From the NCBI GenBank assembly GCA_002773855.1, contig PEZY01000004.1:1-64000 (forward strand): a stretch of DNA of 64,000 bases, given 5' to 3'. Both the position numbers and the translations under genes were made by a program. The notes beneath the pieces were generated by a model. The model did no database searches. It was not told the DNA's origin and was given only the letters and a program-made list of their open reading frames with translations. Below, piece after piece: positions 48,787-58,364 of this stretch. This DNA comes from Candidatus Buchananbacteria bacterium CG10_big_fil_rev_8_21_14_0_10_33_19 (GTDB taxonomy: Bacteria > Patescibacteria > ABY1 > 2-01-FULL-39-33). Position 1 is the stretch's first letter; each line of letters begins with the position of its first letter.

Positions 48787-50189
48787 TATTTTTCGGCTTT
48801 TTTATGTCGTGTTTTAACTTCATCAATCGAAGCAGCTAAATAGAAATGAGACTCATCAATATTATCATACTTGCCATCAAAAATACCTTTAAAGGTGGCA
48901 ATGGTGTCTTCGACTTTACAATAGTTACCCGGTGTACCAGTAAACTGCTCAGCCACGTGTAAATTTTGAGTTAAGAATTTTTGAATCTTTCTCGCTCGAG
49001 AGACCACTAATCTATCTTCTTCAGATAATTCATCCATACCTAAAATCGCAATCACATCTTGTAATTCTTTATAGCGTTGTAAAATTTGTCTAATATTTTG
49101 AGCCACTTCGTAATGATCTACACCCACAATCTCTGGTCTTAGTGCAGTAGAATTAGAATCCAGTGGATCAACAGCTGGAAACAAACCCTGAGATGCCATA
49201 CCACGAGACAATACTACAGTTGAATCTAAATGAGCGAAGGTAGTAGCCGGAGCTGGATCGGTTAAATCATCAGCTGGTACATAAACCGCTTGAACGGATG
49301 TAATCGCTCCTTTTTTAGTAGAAGTAATTCTTTCTTGTAGGGCTGCCATATCAGTAGACAATGTTGGCTGATAACCAACAGCACTAGGCATACGACCAAG
49401 CAAAGCTGATACTTCTGAACCAGCTTGAGTAAAACGGAAAATATTATCAATAAACATCAAAACATCACGACCTTCATCGCGAAACTTTTCGGCAATTGTC
49501 AGACCGGTAAAGGCTACGCGCATACGTGCTCCTGGTGGTTCATTCATTTGGCCAAACACCATAGCTAATTTATCAATAACGCCTGAGTCAGTCATCTCAC
49601 CAATCAAATCATTACCTTCACGAGTTCTTTCACCAACACCAGCAAACACTGAGTAACCGCTATGAGCTAGGGCAATGTTATGGATTAATTCTTGCATAAT
49701 CACGGTCTTGCCAACACCAGCACCACCAAACAAAGCTACCTTACCACCTTTAATAAATGGGCATAAAATATCAATTACTTTAATACCGGTTTCAAAAATT
49801 TCAATTTTAGGATTTTGATCAGAAAATTTAGGTGCTTCTGCATGAATTGACCGTCTTTCAACTGATGCTTCAATTGGTTCTTTTTCATCAATTGGATCAC
49901 CGGTTACATTTAAAACTCGGCCCAAAACTTCTTTACCAACTGGAGTTTGAATAGGTAAACAGGTATCTTCTACTGCTTGACCACAATACATATTATCAGT
50001 TGTGGCCATTGCAATGGCTCTAACTACATTATTACCAATATGATTTTGAACCTCCAAAACAACATTAATATTATTTGGAAAATTAACTTTTAAAGCTGAG
50101 TATTTTTCTGGCAAATGATCAGAAAAATAAGCGTCAACTACCACGCCAGAAATACCAACTATTTTTCCAATGGGATTTTTTTGTTTCAT
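48786..50189 (-). CDS. atpD: F-type ATP synthase subunit beta
   Basis: This 467-residue catalytic subunit has the P-loop GGAGVGKTVIMQEL, the catalytic Glu region GVGERTREGNDL, Walker B VLMFIDNIFRFTQ and the DELSEEDRL segment where nucleotide release is sensed. A 177-base gap precedes it after the gamma gene, an unusual break inside an otherwise tight operon. Confidence 0.98.
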   Translation of the reverse strand: MKQKNPIGKIVGISGVVVDAYFSDHLPEKYSALKVNFPNNINVVLEVQNHIGNNVVRAIAMATTDNMYCGQAVEDTCLPIQTPVGKEVLGRVLNVTGDPIDEKEPIEASVERRSIHAEAPKFSDQNPKIEIFETGIKVIDILCPFIKGGKVALFGGAGVGKTVIMQELIHNIALAHSGYSVFAGVGERTREGNDLIGEMTDSGVIDKLAMVFGQMNEPPGARMRVAFTGLTIAEKFRDEGRDVLMFIDNIFRFTQAGSEVSALLGRMPSAVGYQPTLSTDMAALQERITSTKKGAITSVQAVYVPADDLTDPAPATTFAHLDSTVVLSRGMASQGLFPAVDPLDSNSTALRPEIVGVDHYEVAQNIRQILQRYKELQDVIAILGMDELSEEDRLVVSRARKIQKFLTQNLHVAEQFTGTPGNYCKVEDTIATFKGIFDGKYDNIDESHFYLAASIDEVKTRHKKAEK

Positions 50190-50366
50190 AGTAATTTAAT
50201 TATTTAGGGTTTATTGCCGAATAATCTTTTAATCATAAATTTTTATAATTTTGAGATAAATTCTACAAATAATTTTTGAAATTTAGTTATACTAAGTTGA
50301 ATAAATTTTTGGATAATTTATCCGAAATTTAGAAATTTTAGTAAAAGCTTTATTTGGTAATAGACC

Positions 50367-51260
50367 CTAGATAAAACTTGCACCGACAATTTCTGAAATT
50401 TCTTGAGTAATCGCAGCTTGTCTTATTTTATTCATTAATAATGATTTTCCTTTTATCAATTTATCAGCATTGTCAGTCGCACTTTGCATAGCAATCATTC
50501 GACTAGAATATTCACTCGCTTTTAAATCATAAAAGGCTTGTAAAAATAATACATTAATAATATCTTCAATTAATCTTTCGGCTACTAAGTCTTCTGATGG
50601 CTCATAAAGAGTCACCCGTGAACGATTATTTCTAATCTTTTTAGTAAAAACTTCTGGATGAACACCAATATGTGATTGTAAAATATTATCTGATAACGGT
50701 AAAAATTGTTTAATAATTGGATAAAAAGTAAACGAATTTCTATAGTGTGGTGCTACCATATAAATTTTTTTGGCATAACTGTTGTTCCAATAATCAACAA
50801 TTTTAGATATGTGATTTAAAGCCTCATACTGATTCATTTTTTCATCCAAATTTTCAAAAGACTGCAATGGTTCAATACCCTGAAATTTAATAAAATTAGT
50901 GGCTTTTCGACCAATGGTAATTACCTGTCTTTGATCAGATTTAAGTTCTTGCCAGACTTTAGACTGAATAAACGCCCTAAATAATTGCTGGTTTAAGGCA
51001 CCGCACAAACCTTTATCTGAAGAATATAGAATAAAAATAGTTTGCCCTTGATCTCGATTTTTTAAAAAACTACTATCACTTAAATCTTCTGGATTATTAG
51101 CCAAAATATACAAAAGATCAAAAGCAAAATTTCTAATACTGATGGCCTTAGTTTGAAACTGCCTTGATTTAGCAGCTGCTACTAATTGCATCGCCTTAGT
51201 AATTTTTTTGGTATTCTTAATACCGTTTATTTGATTTTTAATTTCCAACAGTGAAGCCAT
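50367..51260 (-). CDS. atpG: F-type ATP synthase subunit gamma
   Basis: This 297-residue protein has the typical N-terminal helix (LLEIKNQINGIKNTKKITKA) and the C-terminal helix (NKIRQAAITQEISEIVGA) that form the rotating coiled coil, with GLCGALNQQL in between. It starts five bases after the alpha stop. Confidence 0.96.
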   Translation of the reverse strand: MASLLEIKNQINGIKNTKKITKAMQLVAAAKSRQFQTKAISIRNFAFDLLYILANNPEDLSDSSFLKNRDQGQTIFILYSSDKGLCGALNQQLFRAFIQSKVWQELKSDQRQVITIGRKATNFIKFQGIEPLQSFENLDEKMNQYEALNHISKIVDYWNNSYAKKIYMVAPHYRNSFTFYPIIKQFLPLSDNILQSHIGVHPEVFTKKIRNNRSRVTLYEPSEDLVAERLIEDIINVLFLQAFYDLKASEYSSRMIAMQSATDNADKLIKGKSLLMNKIRQAAITQEISEIVGASFI

Positions 51261-51265
51261 AATAA

Positions 51266-52771
51266 TTAACTAAATATTTTATCGATACTTTCTTTCAAAC
51301 CGGCTTTAATATCATCAGTTAGATCTTTTTTATCTGAAATATCATTAATTAATTTTGAATATTTTTTAGATAATTGATCAAATAAATATTCTATTTTTTC
51401 CGCTACTTCTTTGCTATTTAATCTATCAAAATAACCACCGGTCGACGCAAACAAAATAGCCACTTGTTGCCAAACAGCATAAGCAGTTCTTTCTTTTTGT
51501 TTTAAAGCTTCTACAACAGCTGAACCTCTGGCCAAGCTTTTCTTAGTTTGAGCATCTAGATCTGAAGCAAATTGTGAAAAGGCTTCTAACTCATAGAACT
51601 GGGCTAAATCCAATTTAACCGTACCAGAAACTTTTTTCATAATTTTAGTTTGGGCAGCACCACCAACTCGAGATACTGACAAACCAACATTAATCGCTGG
51701 CCTAATACCTTTATTAAATAAATTAGTTTCTAAAAATATCTGACCATCAGTAATAGAAATAACATTGGTTGGAATATAAGCTGACACATCACCAGCTTGA
51801 GTTTCAATAATTGGTAAGGCAGTAATACTACCACCACCATACTTTTCATTTAATTTTACAGAACGCTCTAATAATCTAGAATGAATATAAAAAACGTCGC
51901 CGGGATAAGCTTCTCGTCCTGGTGGTCGTCGAAGTAATAATGACATTTCTCGATAAGCGACGGCGTGTTTAGATAAATCATCAAAAACAATCAAAACATC
52001 CTTACCTTTTTCACAAAAATATTCAGCTAAAGCTATACCAGCATAAGGTGCTAAAAATTGCATCGCCGCTGAAGATGAAGCTGGGGCCGAAACAATAGTA
52101 GTGTAATCCATCGCGCTATTAGCCTTAAGTGTCTCATACACCTGTCTTAATTTTCCTTCTCTTTGAGCGACTGAAACATAAATACAAATAACATCTTCCT
52201 GTTTTTGATTAATAATAGAATCAATTGCCAAGCTGGTTTTACCGGTTTGTCTATCACCAATAATTAATTCTCTTTGACCACGACCAATTGGCACCAAAGC
52301 ATCAATAGCAATAATACCAGTCTGCAGTGGCTGAGATACTGACTGACGAGTCATAACTCCTGGCGCAATTCTTTCGTGATTTCTTATTTCAGTAGATTTT
52401 ATTTTACCTAAATCATCAAGTGGTTCACCTAAAGCATCAATTACCCGGCCTATCATACTATCGCCAACTGGCATAGACAATGTAATTCCCTTAGACTCTA
52501 CAAACATACCTTCTTTAACTTTTATAGTTGGTTGAAGCACCAAGCCATAAGCCCGATCTTTTTCTAAATTCAAAATAAGAACTTGGATATTTAAACCAGA
52601 AACCGACACCACTTCACCCATTTTAAGTGATGGTAAACCGGTAATTTCAATAACACCGTCCTTATATGATTCAATTTTACCCAGAGCCATGCCGCTGTTT
52701 GATGTAGTAGCTGGTTGTGATAACATCGCCTCAATTGAATCTAGAAAATTTGATAATTGTTTTTTACTCAT
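51266..52771 (-). CDS. atpA: F-type ATP synthase subunit alpha
   Basis: This 501-residue protein has the alpha-type P-loop GDRQTGKTSLAID, the VLIVFDDLSKHAVAYRE Walker B region and the ALPIIETQAGDVSAYIPTNV segment. It forms the hexamer with beta. It follows the delta gene by eight bases. Confidence 0.98.
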   Translation of the reverse strand: MSKKQLSNFLDSIEAMLSQPATTSNSGMALGKIESYKDGVIEITGLPSLKMGEVVSVSGLNIQVLILNLEKDRAYGLVLQPTIKVKEGMFVESKGITLSMPVGDSMIGRVIDALGEPLDDLGKIKSTEIRNHERIAPGVMTRQSVSQPLQTGIIAIDALVPIGRGQRELIIGDRQTGKTSLAIDSIINQKQEDVICIYVSVAQREGKLRQVYETLKANSAMDYTTIVSAPASSSAAMQFLAPYAGIALAEYFCEKGKDVLIVFDDLSKHAVAYREMSLLLRRPPGREAYPGDVFYIHSRLLERSVKLNEKYGGGSITALPIIETQAGDVSAYIPTNVISITDGQIFLETNLFNKGIRPAINVGLSVSRVGGAAQTKIMKKVSGTVKLDLAQFYELEAFSQFASDLDAQTKKSLARGSAVVEALKQKERTAYAVWQQVAILFASTGGYFDRLNSKEVAEKIEYLFDQLSKKYSKLINDISDKKDLTDDIKAGLKESIDKIFS

Positions 52772-52779
52772 TGCTTAAT

Positions 52780-53367
52780 TTAAATACTTTTTAATAAAGA
52801 TATTCGGCCTAACCAACTAGCGTCTTGTAACACACTATTGGCATAAACACGCATACCGCCTAATAAACTCTTTTGAATCTGAAATGAAACATAAAATTTA
52901 TCCTTGTTATACGATCTGATTTCCAATTTTAATTTAGGTTCACATTCCCTAGCCGACTGGATTAATAAACTAAAACGATTAGGGTAAACTCGCAAAACTA
53001 AATTACTTAATTCTGATTGTAATTCTTCAAATGAACAAGTAGTTAATAAATTACATAAAACATTCCACATCAAACCTGAGTGACTAATATTTTTTTGCAA
53101 AAAATCTCTTTTATTTTTAACACTGTCAACAAAAAAAGTAGCTGGTATTTTATCAATTTCTGGTACGACTTTTTCCTCTAAAAAATTAACAAATACTTTA
53201 AGAACTTCGGTGGATTCTAATTCTAAATTATTAGTCTCGGCTAAAAAATTAATTGATTCCTTGATTAGCCCAAAAATATCAGCCTCTTCTGATGGTAATT
53301 TAAATTTGATTGGATAGGTTTTGTTAATTAAATCATAAATAAAACCTAAAAAAACTTTTTCAATCAT
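52780..53367 (-). CDS. atpH: F-type ATP synthase subunit delta (OSCP)
   Basis: This 195-residue protein is divergent in its helical N-terminal part but has the OSCP C-terminal signature (SLLGGMRVYANSVLQDASWLG). It links the peripheral stalk to alpha. The place between b and alpha fits. It is a little longer than most bacterial delta subunits. Confidence 0.85.
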   Translation of the reverse strand: MIEKVFLGFIYDLINKTYPIKFKLPSEEADIFGLIKESINFLAETNNLELESTEVLKVFVNFLEEKVVPEIDKIPATFFVDSVKNKRDFLQKNISHSGLMWNVLCNLLTTCSFEELQSELSNLVLRVYPNRFSLLIQSARECEPKLKLEIRSYNKDKFYVSFQIQKSLLGGMRVYANSVLQDASWLGRISLLKSI

Positions 53368-53377
53368 AAAATATCAA

Positions 53378-53881
53378 CTATAATTTACTCTTATTACTTT
53401 GCCAGGACTTCTTAATGCTTTTTTCAATAACCTCTTCTGGCACACCATCAGATAAGATATCCAACATCACCGATTTAATTAGAGATATAACATCTTTTTC
53501 GGCTTCTGCTACTATTAATTTTTTCTGTTCACCAATAATAGCTCTGGCCTCTGTTAACATTTTACCTCTTTTTTCTTCCATTTCTACCAATAATTCTTGC
53601 TTGGCTTCTTTTAATTCGGCTTTAGCTAATGCTCTTTGTTCATTAACTTCATGAATTAATTTATCTTTTTCTAATTCACTCTTCTTAGTATAATCTTCTA
53701 ATTTTTTTCGAAGTATTTCAGCATCTTCTAAATTTTTCTTAATTGTAGCTTTTCGCTCAGAAATAAACGAACGCAATTTTGGATACAAAAAATAACTAAG
53801 GACTATTAATATTAATCCATAATTAATCATGTAGAGGACAATGCCCCAAAAATCAATGCCAATTTTAGCTAAATTCTCCAT
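53378..53881 (-). CDS. atpF: F-type ATP synthase subunit b
   Basis: This 167-residue protein has one N-terminal membrane helix (about 10-30) and a long charged coiled coil (LRSFISERKATIKKNLEDAEI onward) that forms the peripheral stalk. It starts six bases after the c-subunit stop. Confidence 0.93.
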   Translation of the reverse strand: MENLAKIGIDFWGIVLYMINYGLILIVLSYFLYPKLRSFISERKATIKKNLEDAEILRKKLEDYTKKSELEKDKLIHEVNEQRALAKAELKEAKQELLVEMEEKRGKMLTEARAIIGEQKKLIVAEAEKDVISLIKSVMLDILSDGVPEEVIEKSIKKSWQSNKSKL

Positions 53882-53887
53882 AGAGTC

Positions 53888-54118
53888 TTAAATAGCAAAA
53901 AGAATAATAAAAGCAACTAACAATGCATAAATAGCGGTTGACTCAGCAATGGCCATAGACACAAGCATGTTAGTAAATAATTTGTCACTCATTTCTGGAT
54001 TTCGGCTCATAGCTTCTAGAGCTCTACCAGCAATAATACCTTCGCCAATACCTGGGCCAATAGCACCAAGGCCAACAGCAATGCCTGCTGCTAAAACTTT
54101 TGCGGCTTCTAATTCCAT
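53888..54118 (-). CDS. atpE: F-type ATP synthase subunit c with a two-carboxylate ion site
   Basis: This 76-residue protein has two helices joined by the polar loop SRNPE. The ion-binding glutamate is Glu59 in MAIAESTAIY, followed by Ser60 and Thr61. A second carboxylate, Glu26, sits in GIGEGIIAG at the place of Gln32 of Na+-binding rotor rings. The Glu26/Glu59/Ser60 set corresponds to the Glu32/Glu65/Ser66 two-carboxylate motif described for the Fusobacterium nucleatum Na+ ring. Na+ coupling is therefore likely but not proven. Confidence 0.95.
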   Translation of the reverse strand: MELEAAKVLAAGIAVGLGAIGPGIGEGIIAGRALEAMSRNPEMSDKLFTNMLVSMAIAESTAIYALLVAFIILFAI

Positions 54119-54215
54119 AGTAGTTTTTTAAAAAATTAATTAATATTTTTGTATTAAACAAAGTAACACAGATTAAGTAATATTTTTATATATAACCTAA
54201 TCCACACTACCTTAT

Positions 54216-54998
54216 TTATTCCTCAACTGAAGCCATAGCCAAACTAATATAATTTAAAGATAATAAACTAAAGACAATAGCCTGAATAATACCAGAAACA
54301 ATCCCTAATATAATAAAAGGCATAGGAAATATAAATTGAGTGGCCACTGTTAAGCTCATAATTACCACTACCATTAATTCACCGGCTAAGACATTACCAA
54401 ACAAACGACAAGATAAAGAAATTAATTTAGCAATTTCACCAACAATATCTAATAATCCAAGTAAGAATTCTAAAATTGCTTTGGCAAAACCTCCAAATGA
54501 CCTAGCTTTTAAAATTCCACCAATCTTAAAAAAATTACCAATATACTTCAAAGGTTTAATCATTAAAGCCGTAACATGGGTAATGGTTAAGGTAATTAAA
54601 GTAAAGGCTAAAGTCATGCTTAAATGAGATGTTGGTGTATGAAACAAACTAACAGCTTGACCACTAGACAAATGAACAACAATAGAATTAATAATCGGTA
54701 ACAATCCAAATAAATTAGCAAAAATTATAACTAGGAAAAAAGTCATAATCAAAGCTAGTGCTCTTTCTGCTCTTTTCTGATCAGGAAAAGCCGCTGAAGC
54801 CTTTTCCATAAACCATTCATAAACACCTTCTAAAACCACTTGCAAGCCAGTCGGCACCAAAGAGGCTGTTAGATAAAAATAGACACTAATCAATGTAAGT
54901 GCCATCGTAATAAAAAATAAAGCGATGTGAGATGAGGTAATTGGTATAAAACCAAGAATAAAAAAAACCACATCAGGTGAAATGGATATATTTTCCAT
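54216..54998 (-). CDS. atpB: F-type ATP synthase subunit a
   Basis: This 260-residue membrane protein has about six helices and the essential Arg in ISLSCRLFGNVLAGELM, with the conserved Asn. It forms the ion half-channels against the c ring. A 97-base gap separates it from the c gene, and it follows the AtpZ-like gene by ten bases. Confidence 0.96.
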   Translation of the reverse strand: MENISISPDVVFFILGFIPITSSHIALFFITMALTLISVYFYLTASLVPTGLQVVLEGVYEWFMEKASAAFPDQKRAERALALIMTFFLVIIFANLFGLLPIINSIVVHLSSGQAVSLFHTPTSHLSMTLAFTLITLTITHVTALMIKPLKYIGNFFKIGGILKARSFGGFAKAILEFLLGLLDIVGEIAKLISLSCRLFGNVLAGELMVVVIMSLTVATQFIFPMPFIILGIVSGIIQAIVFSLLSLNYISLAMASVEE

Positions 54999-55008
54999 AA
55001 ATAAGTTA

Positions 55009-55269
55009 CTACTTATTATCTAATAATTTCTTAGTGTACTGACTTAATTTTTTGTAAACAAAATACTGAGAAGCTATAAAAGACACAATAAATCCTACAA
55101 TAATTCCTATGGGCTTAGAGCCGACAAAGTAATCTACTAGCCAACCTAAGCCACCAAAAATAATCAAAGCGGAGATAATAGAACTAATAATAATTTTATA
55201 ACGATAACCACTGGATTTAAATAAATTTTCGGCCGCTATTTTAGACTCTGATTGATTATTCATTTTCAA
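55009..55269 (-). CDS. AtpZ/AtpI-like F0 assembly protein
   Basis: This 86-residue protein has two membrane helices (about 27-46 and 52-72) with GGLGWLVDYFVGSKPIGIIVGF between, the pattern of AtpZ/UncI-like proteins that help ring assembly or Mg2+/Ca2+ supply. It is the first gene of the operon and has a near-consensus promoter just upstream. Confidence 0.8.
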   Translation of the reverse strand: MKMNNQSESKIAAENLFKSSGYRYKIIISSIISALIIFGGLGWLVDYFVGSKPIGIIVGFIVSFIASQYFVYKKLSQYTKKLLDNK

Positions 55270-55296
55270 AAAATAATATAAATCTCTACCATGTAA

Positions 55297-55324
55297 ATAT
55301 TACTCATTTTTGGCTTTTTGTCAA
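55297..55324 (-). promoter_or_regulatory. ATP synthase operon promoter
   Basis: On the minus strand, TTGACA (55319-55324) and TAATAT (55297-55302) have a 16-base spacer; the leader to the AtpZ-like gene is about 20 bases. Confidence 0.7.
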
Positions 55325-55336
55325 TATTTTAAAATT

Positions 55337-56260
55337 TTACAATCCCTGATAGGCCTTCTTTAACTGGCTGGCTGATGATTTTAACTTCTTTTTTTCTAAG
55401 GCTGATATGTTTAAAGGCATTTTACTGATTATGCCCTTGGCGCCAACTACTACTGGTAAACTCAGACAAATATCATTTATACCATATTCACCTTCCAATA
55501 AATGAGATACTGGCAAAACCGTCTTTTTATCGAATAAAATTGTTTGTACCAACTGAGTAACTCCAGCTCCAATCGCATAATAAGTCGACTGCTTGCCTTC
55601 GATAATGGCATAAGCGGCATTTTTAGCAGACAAAAATATTTTTTCTTTTTCTGGATTAGACATTTTTTTAAATCTATCAATGGGCGCATTACCAATAGTA
55701 GCTGTACTCCAAAGTGGCACCTCACTATCACCATGCTCTCCCACAATATAAGCATGAACACTCTTAGGATCAACATCCAAATGACGACCCAACAAAAACC
55801 TAAAGCGAGCCGAGTCCAACATAGTTCCAGAACCAATAATTTGTTTTTTCTTACTAGGAAACATTTTAATCGCCATATATGTTAAGACATCTACTGGATT
55901 AGTTACCATAATTACGATCACATTGGAATTTTGTTTAAAAACTTCTGGTATAATTCCTTTCATTATTGAGGAATTCTTTTTTATTAAATCTAGTCTAGTT
56001 TCACCATTTTTTTGAGCAGCCCCACAAGTAATAATCACAATTCGACTATCAGCAATATCTTGATAGGTTCCAGTGTGAACTTTAGTATAACCCCAAAATG
56101 GCACGCTATGTTGCAAATCCATAACCTGTGAATCAACTAATTTTTTATTAATATCAATAATAGCTATGTCTTCAACGGCATTAGCCGATAATAAACTAAA
56201 AGCGGTGGTACTACCAACCATACCCGCACCTATAATAGTAACTTTGTTTTTAATAGACAT
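55337..56260 (-). CDS. ldh: L-lactate dehydrogenase
   Basis: The protein is 307 residues from MSIKNKVTIIGAGMVG (56260), with the NAD-binding GAGMVGSTTAF, MDLQHSVPF, CGAAQKNGETRLDL (Gln at the specificity position favours pyruvate/lactate over oxaloacetate/malate), VTNPVDVLTY and the catalytic GEHGDSEVPLW. It regenerates NAD+ by reducing pyruvate. It ends the chain from pyruvate kinase (14518-16020). It is transcribed separately from the xprt-like gene by a terminator. Confidence 0.95.
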   Translation of the reverse strand: MSIKNKVTIIGAGMVGSTTAFSLLSANAVEDIAIIDINKKLVDSQVMDLQHSVPFWGYTKVHTGTYQDIADSRIVIITCGAAQKNGETRLDLIKKNSSIMKGIIPEVFKQNSNVIVIMVTNPVDVLTYMAIKMFPSKKKQIIGSGTMLDSARFRFLLGRHLDVDPKSVHAYIVGEHGDSEVPLWSTATIGNAPIDRFKKMSNPEKEKIFLSAKNAAYAIIEGKQSTYYAIGAGVTQLVQTILFDKKTVLPVSHLLEGEYGINDICLSLPVVVGAKGIISKMPLNISALEKKKLKSSASQLKKAYQGL

Positions 56261-56324
56261 ATTTTTTATTACTTTATTAACCACTTTAATTATAACTGAT
56301 TATTCAATAACAATAAAATAGCCA

Positions 56325-56356
56325 TAAAAAATAGCCTAATTTTTATTAGACTATTT
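56325..56356 (-). terminator. Terminator after the guaB-phosphoribosyltransferase genes
   Basis: AATAGtCTAAT pairs with ATTAGgCTATT and a T run follows on the minus strand, ahead of ldh. Confidence 0.75.
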
Positions 56357-56373
56357 AATTTACTATTTTATGA

Positions 56374-56799
56374 TTATTCAATCTCCCAAGGATAGACTAT
56401 CCATTTATTTTCTACGCTAGCAAAATAATCAGGAATTAACTTAGTTTCTGGTTTATAGTGCAAAGTGGCAATTACTACCTGATTATTTAATTCTTCCAGA
56501 TCAACTTTAACCATTATTAAAGTATTACCTTTATCAGACAAATCATCCACTAATAATATTTTTTTATTTTTTAAATCTGAATGAATATCACTTAAACGCT
56601 TTATTTTATCGCCTACACCACCACCATTATATGAGACTAAATAAACATTAGGATTATTTAGTAGCTGCGCCATTATACCGGCCAAAAAAATACCACCCTT
56701 AGTAATACCAACAATGCAGTCAAAATCTTCTGTTATCTGATCTTTAATTTTTTGACTGTCATCTATAAATTCCTGCCAAGTATAATATTTTTTATCCAT
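56374..56799 (-). CDS. Phosphoribosyltransferase (xanthine/guanine-type)
   Basis: This 141-residue protein has the PRPP-binding loop ILLVDDLSDKGNTL, the CIVGITKGGIFLAG loop and the C-terminal WIVYPWE typical of xanthine/guanine phosphoribosyltransferases. It salvages a purine base with PRPP. It follows IMP dehydrogenase by two bases, so the two form a guanine-nucleotide supply operon. Confidence 0.85.
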   Translation of the reverse strand: MDKKYYTWQEFIDDSQKIKDQITEDFDCIVGITKGGIFLAGIMAQLLNNPNVYLVSYNGGGVGDKIKRLSDIHSDLKNKKILLVDDLSDKGNTLIMVKVDLEELNNQVVIATLHYKPETKLIPDYFASVENKWIVYPWEIE

Positions 56800-56801
56800 A
56801 G

Positions 56802-58226
56802 CTATAATACCTCGTTATCATGAGAATCAGATTCTCGCATTCCAGAATTAGTGATTCTAATAAATTGACACTCTTTTAGCTCAGAAATTGTTTTAGCGTT
56901 ACCATAACTCATGCCAGATTTTAAACCACCTAAATATCTAGCAATAATATTTTTAACCGGTCCTTTGTAAGGTACTCTAGCCTCGATGCCCTCTGGAGTT
57001 ATTTGATGATGTTTTTCTTTAGAGTCTGGACGAGACAAGGCTGCGGTGAGTGAAGCCATGCCTCGTGATATTTTGTATTGTCGGCCTTTATAATTAATAG
57101 CTGGTCCTGGTGATTCCTCGGTACCAGATAGCTGGCCACCCATCATCACTGTGTCAGCACCAGCGGCTAAAGCTTTTACTAGATCAGCTGATTGTTTAAT
57201 ACCACCGTCAGCCACTAGTGGTACCCCATATTTTTTACATACCGGAGCAATATTTAAAATTGCTGATAATTGTGGTACACCAAAACCAGTGGTAATGCGA
57301 GTGGTGCAAATTGACCCTGGACCAATGCCCACTTTTACTCCATCAACCCCCGCTTCAATTAAATCCAAAGCACCTTGAGCGGTCGCAATATTACCACCAA
57401 TTACTTCCATATTCGGTAGAGCCCGCTTGATAACTTTAATCGCTTCAATGGCATTATCTGAATGACCGTGGGCAATATCTAAAACCAAAACATCTACTCC
57501 CGCCTCAGTTAAAGCCACAGCTCGCTCCAAATAATCACCTCTCACGCCCACCGCTGCTCCGACTAATAATCTACCCAATTTATCTTTACTAGCCTGAACA
57601 TTATTGGAATTCCTCATAATGTCTTTTTCAGTAATCAAACCTTTGATTTGAAAATCTTCATCAACTAGTGGTAATTTTTCAATCTTGTTTTCTCGCAACA
57701 TTTTTTTAGCATCATCAGTAGAAATATTTATTGATCCCACAATTAATTTATCCTTTGGTGTCATAATATTTTTAACCAAAGTAGAATCATCCCCACAAAA
57801 AACTACATCCCGACGAGTAATAATACCGAGTAATTCTCGACCATCATCACTTACCAAAAAACTTGAACACCCCAGCTCAGTAGATCTTTCTTTAAATTCA
57901 GCCAAAGTTGCTTTGGTGTTAATAGTAAATGGATTGCCAATAACAATATTTTGCTTGCGCTTAACTTTTTTTACCTCATGAACCTGACTACTAATATCAC
58001 AAAACCGATGAATAATACCAATGCCACCTTCTAAAGCCATAGCAATGGCCATGGTACTTTCGGTCACCGTATCCATATTAGCGCTAACGATCGGGATCTT
58101 TAAAGAAATATTTTTGGTTAACTGGGTATTCATCTTAACATCATGTCGAGATTTAATAGCTGATTTTTTGGGCACCAGCAAAACATCATCATAAGATAGA
58201 GCTGTTGGGATATACATAGTTGTCAT
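56802..58226 (-). CDS. guaB: IMP dehydrogenase
   Basis: This 474-residue protein has the IMPDH barrel with the catalytic Cys loop GPGSICTTRITTG, ADGGIKQSADLVKAL for IMP binding, and the flap motif near YKGRQYKISRGMASL. Two CBS domains are inserted at about 95-205. It oxidises IMP to XMP, the first step to GMP. The start could be Met4. It is co-transcribed with the phosphoribosyltransferase. Confidence 0.97.
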   Translation of the reverse strand: MTTMYIPTALSYDDVLLVPKKSAIKSRHDVKMNTQLTKNISLKIPIVSANMDTVTESTMAIAMALEGGIGIIHRFCDISSQVHEVKKVKRKQNIVIGNPFTINTKATLAEFKERSTELGCSSFLVSDDGRELLGIITRRDVVFCGDDSTLVKNIMTPKDKLIVGSINISTDDAKKMLRENKIEKLPLVDEDFQIKGLITEKDIMRNSNNVQASKDKLGRLLVGAAVGVRGDYLERAVALTEAGVDVLVLDIAHGHSDNAIEAIKVIKRALPNMEVIGGNIATAQGALDLIEAGVDGVKVGIGPGSICTTRITTGFGVPQLSAILNIAPVCKKYGVPLVADGGIKQSADLVKALAAGADTVMMGGQLSGTEESPGPAINYKGRQYKISRGMASLTAALSRPDSKEKHHQITPEGIEARVPYKGPVKNIIARYLGGLKSGMSYGNAKTISELKECQFIRITNSGMRESDSHDNEVL

Positions 58227-58364
58227 AAATTATTATTTACCCCTCCTTTTGAACTATTTAATCTTACAGTAAAAAACCGCTTTTCTCAAATAAAACGTCT
58301 CAACACCAATACACTCTAGGCTTTTATTTTATCTAGAAAAGTGTTATCATATATTCATATAAAT

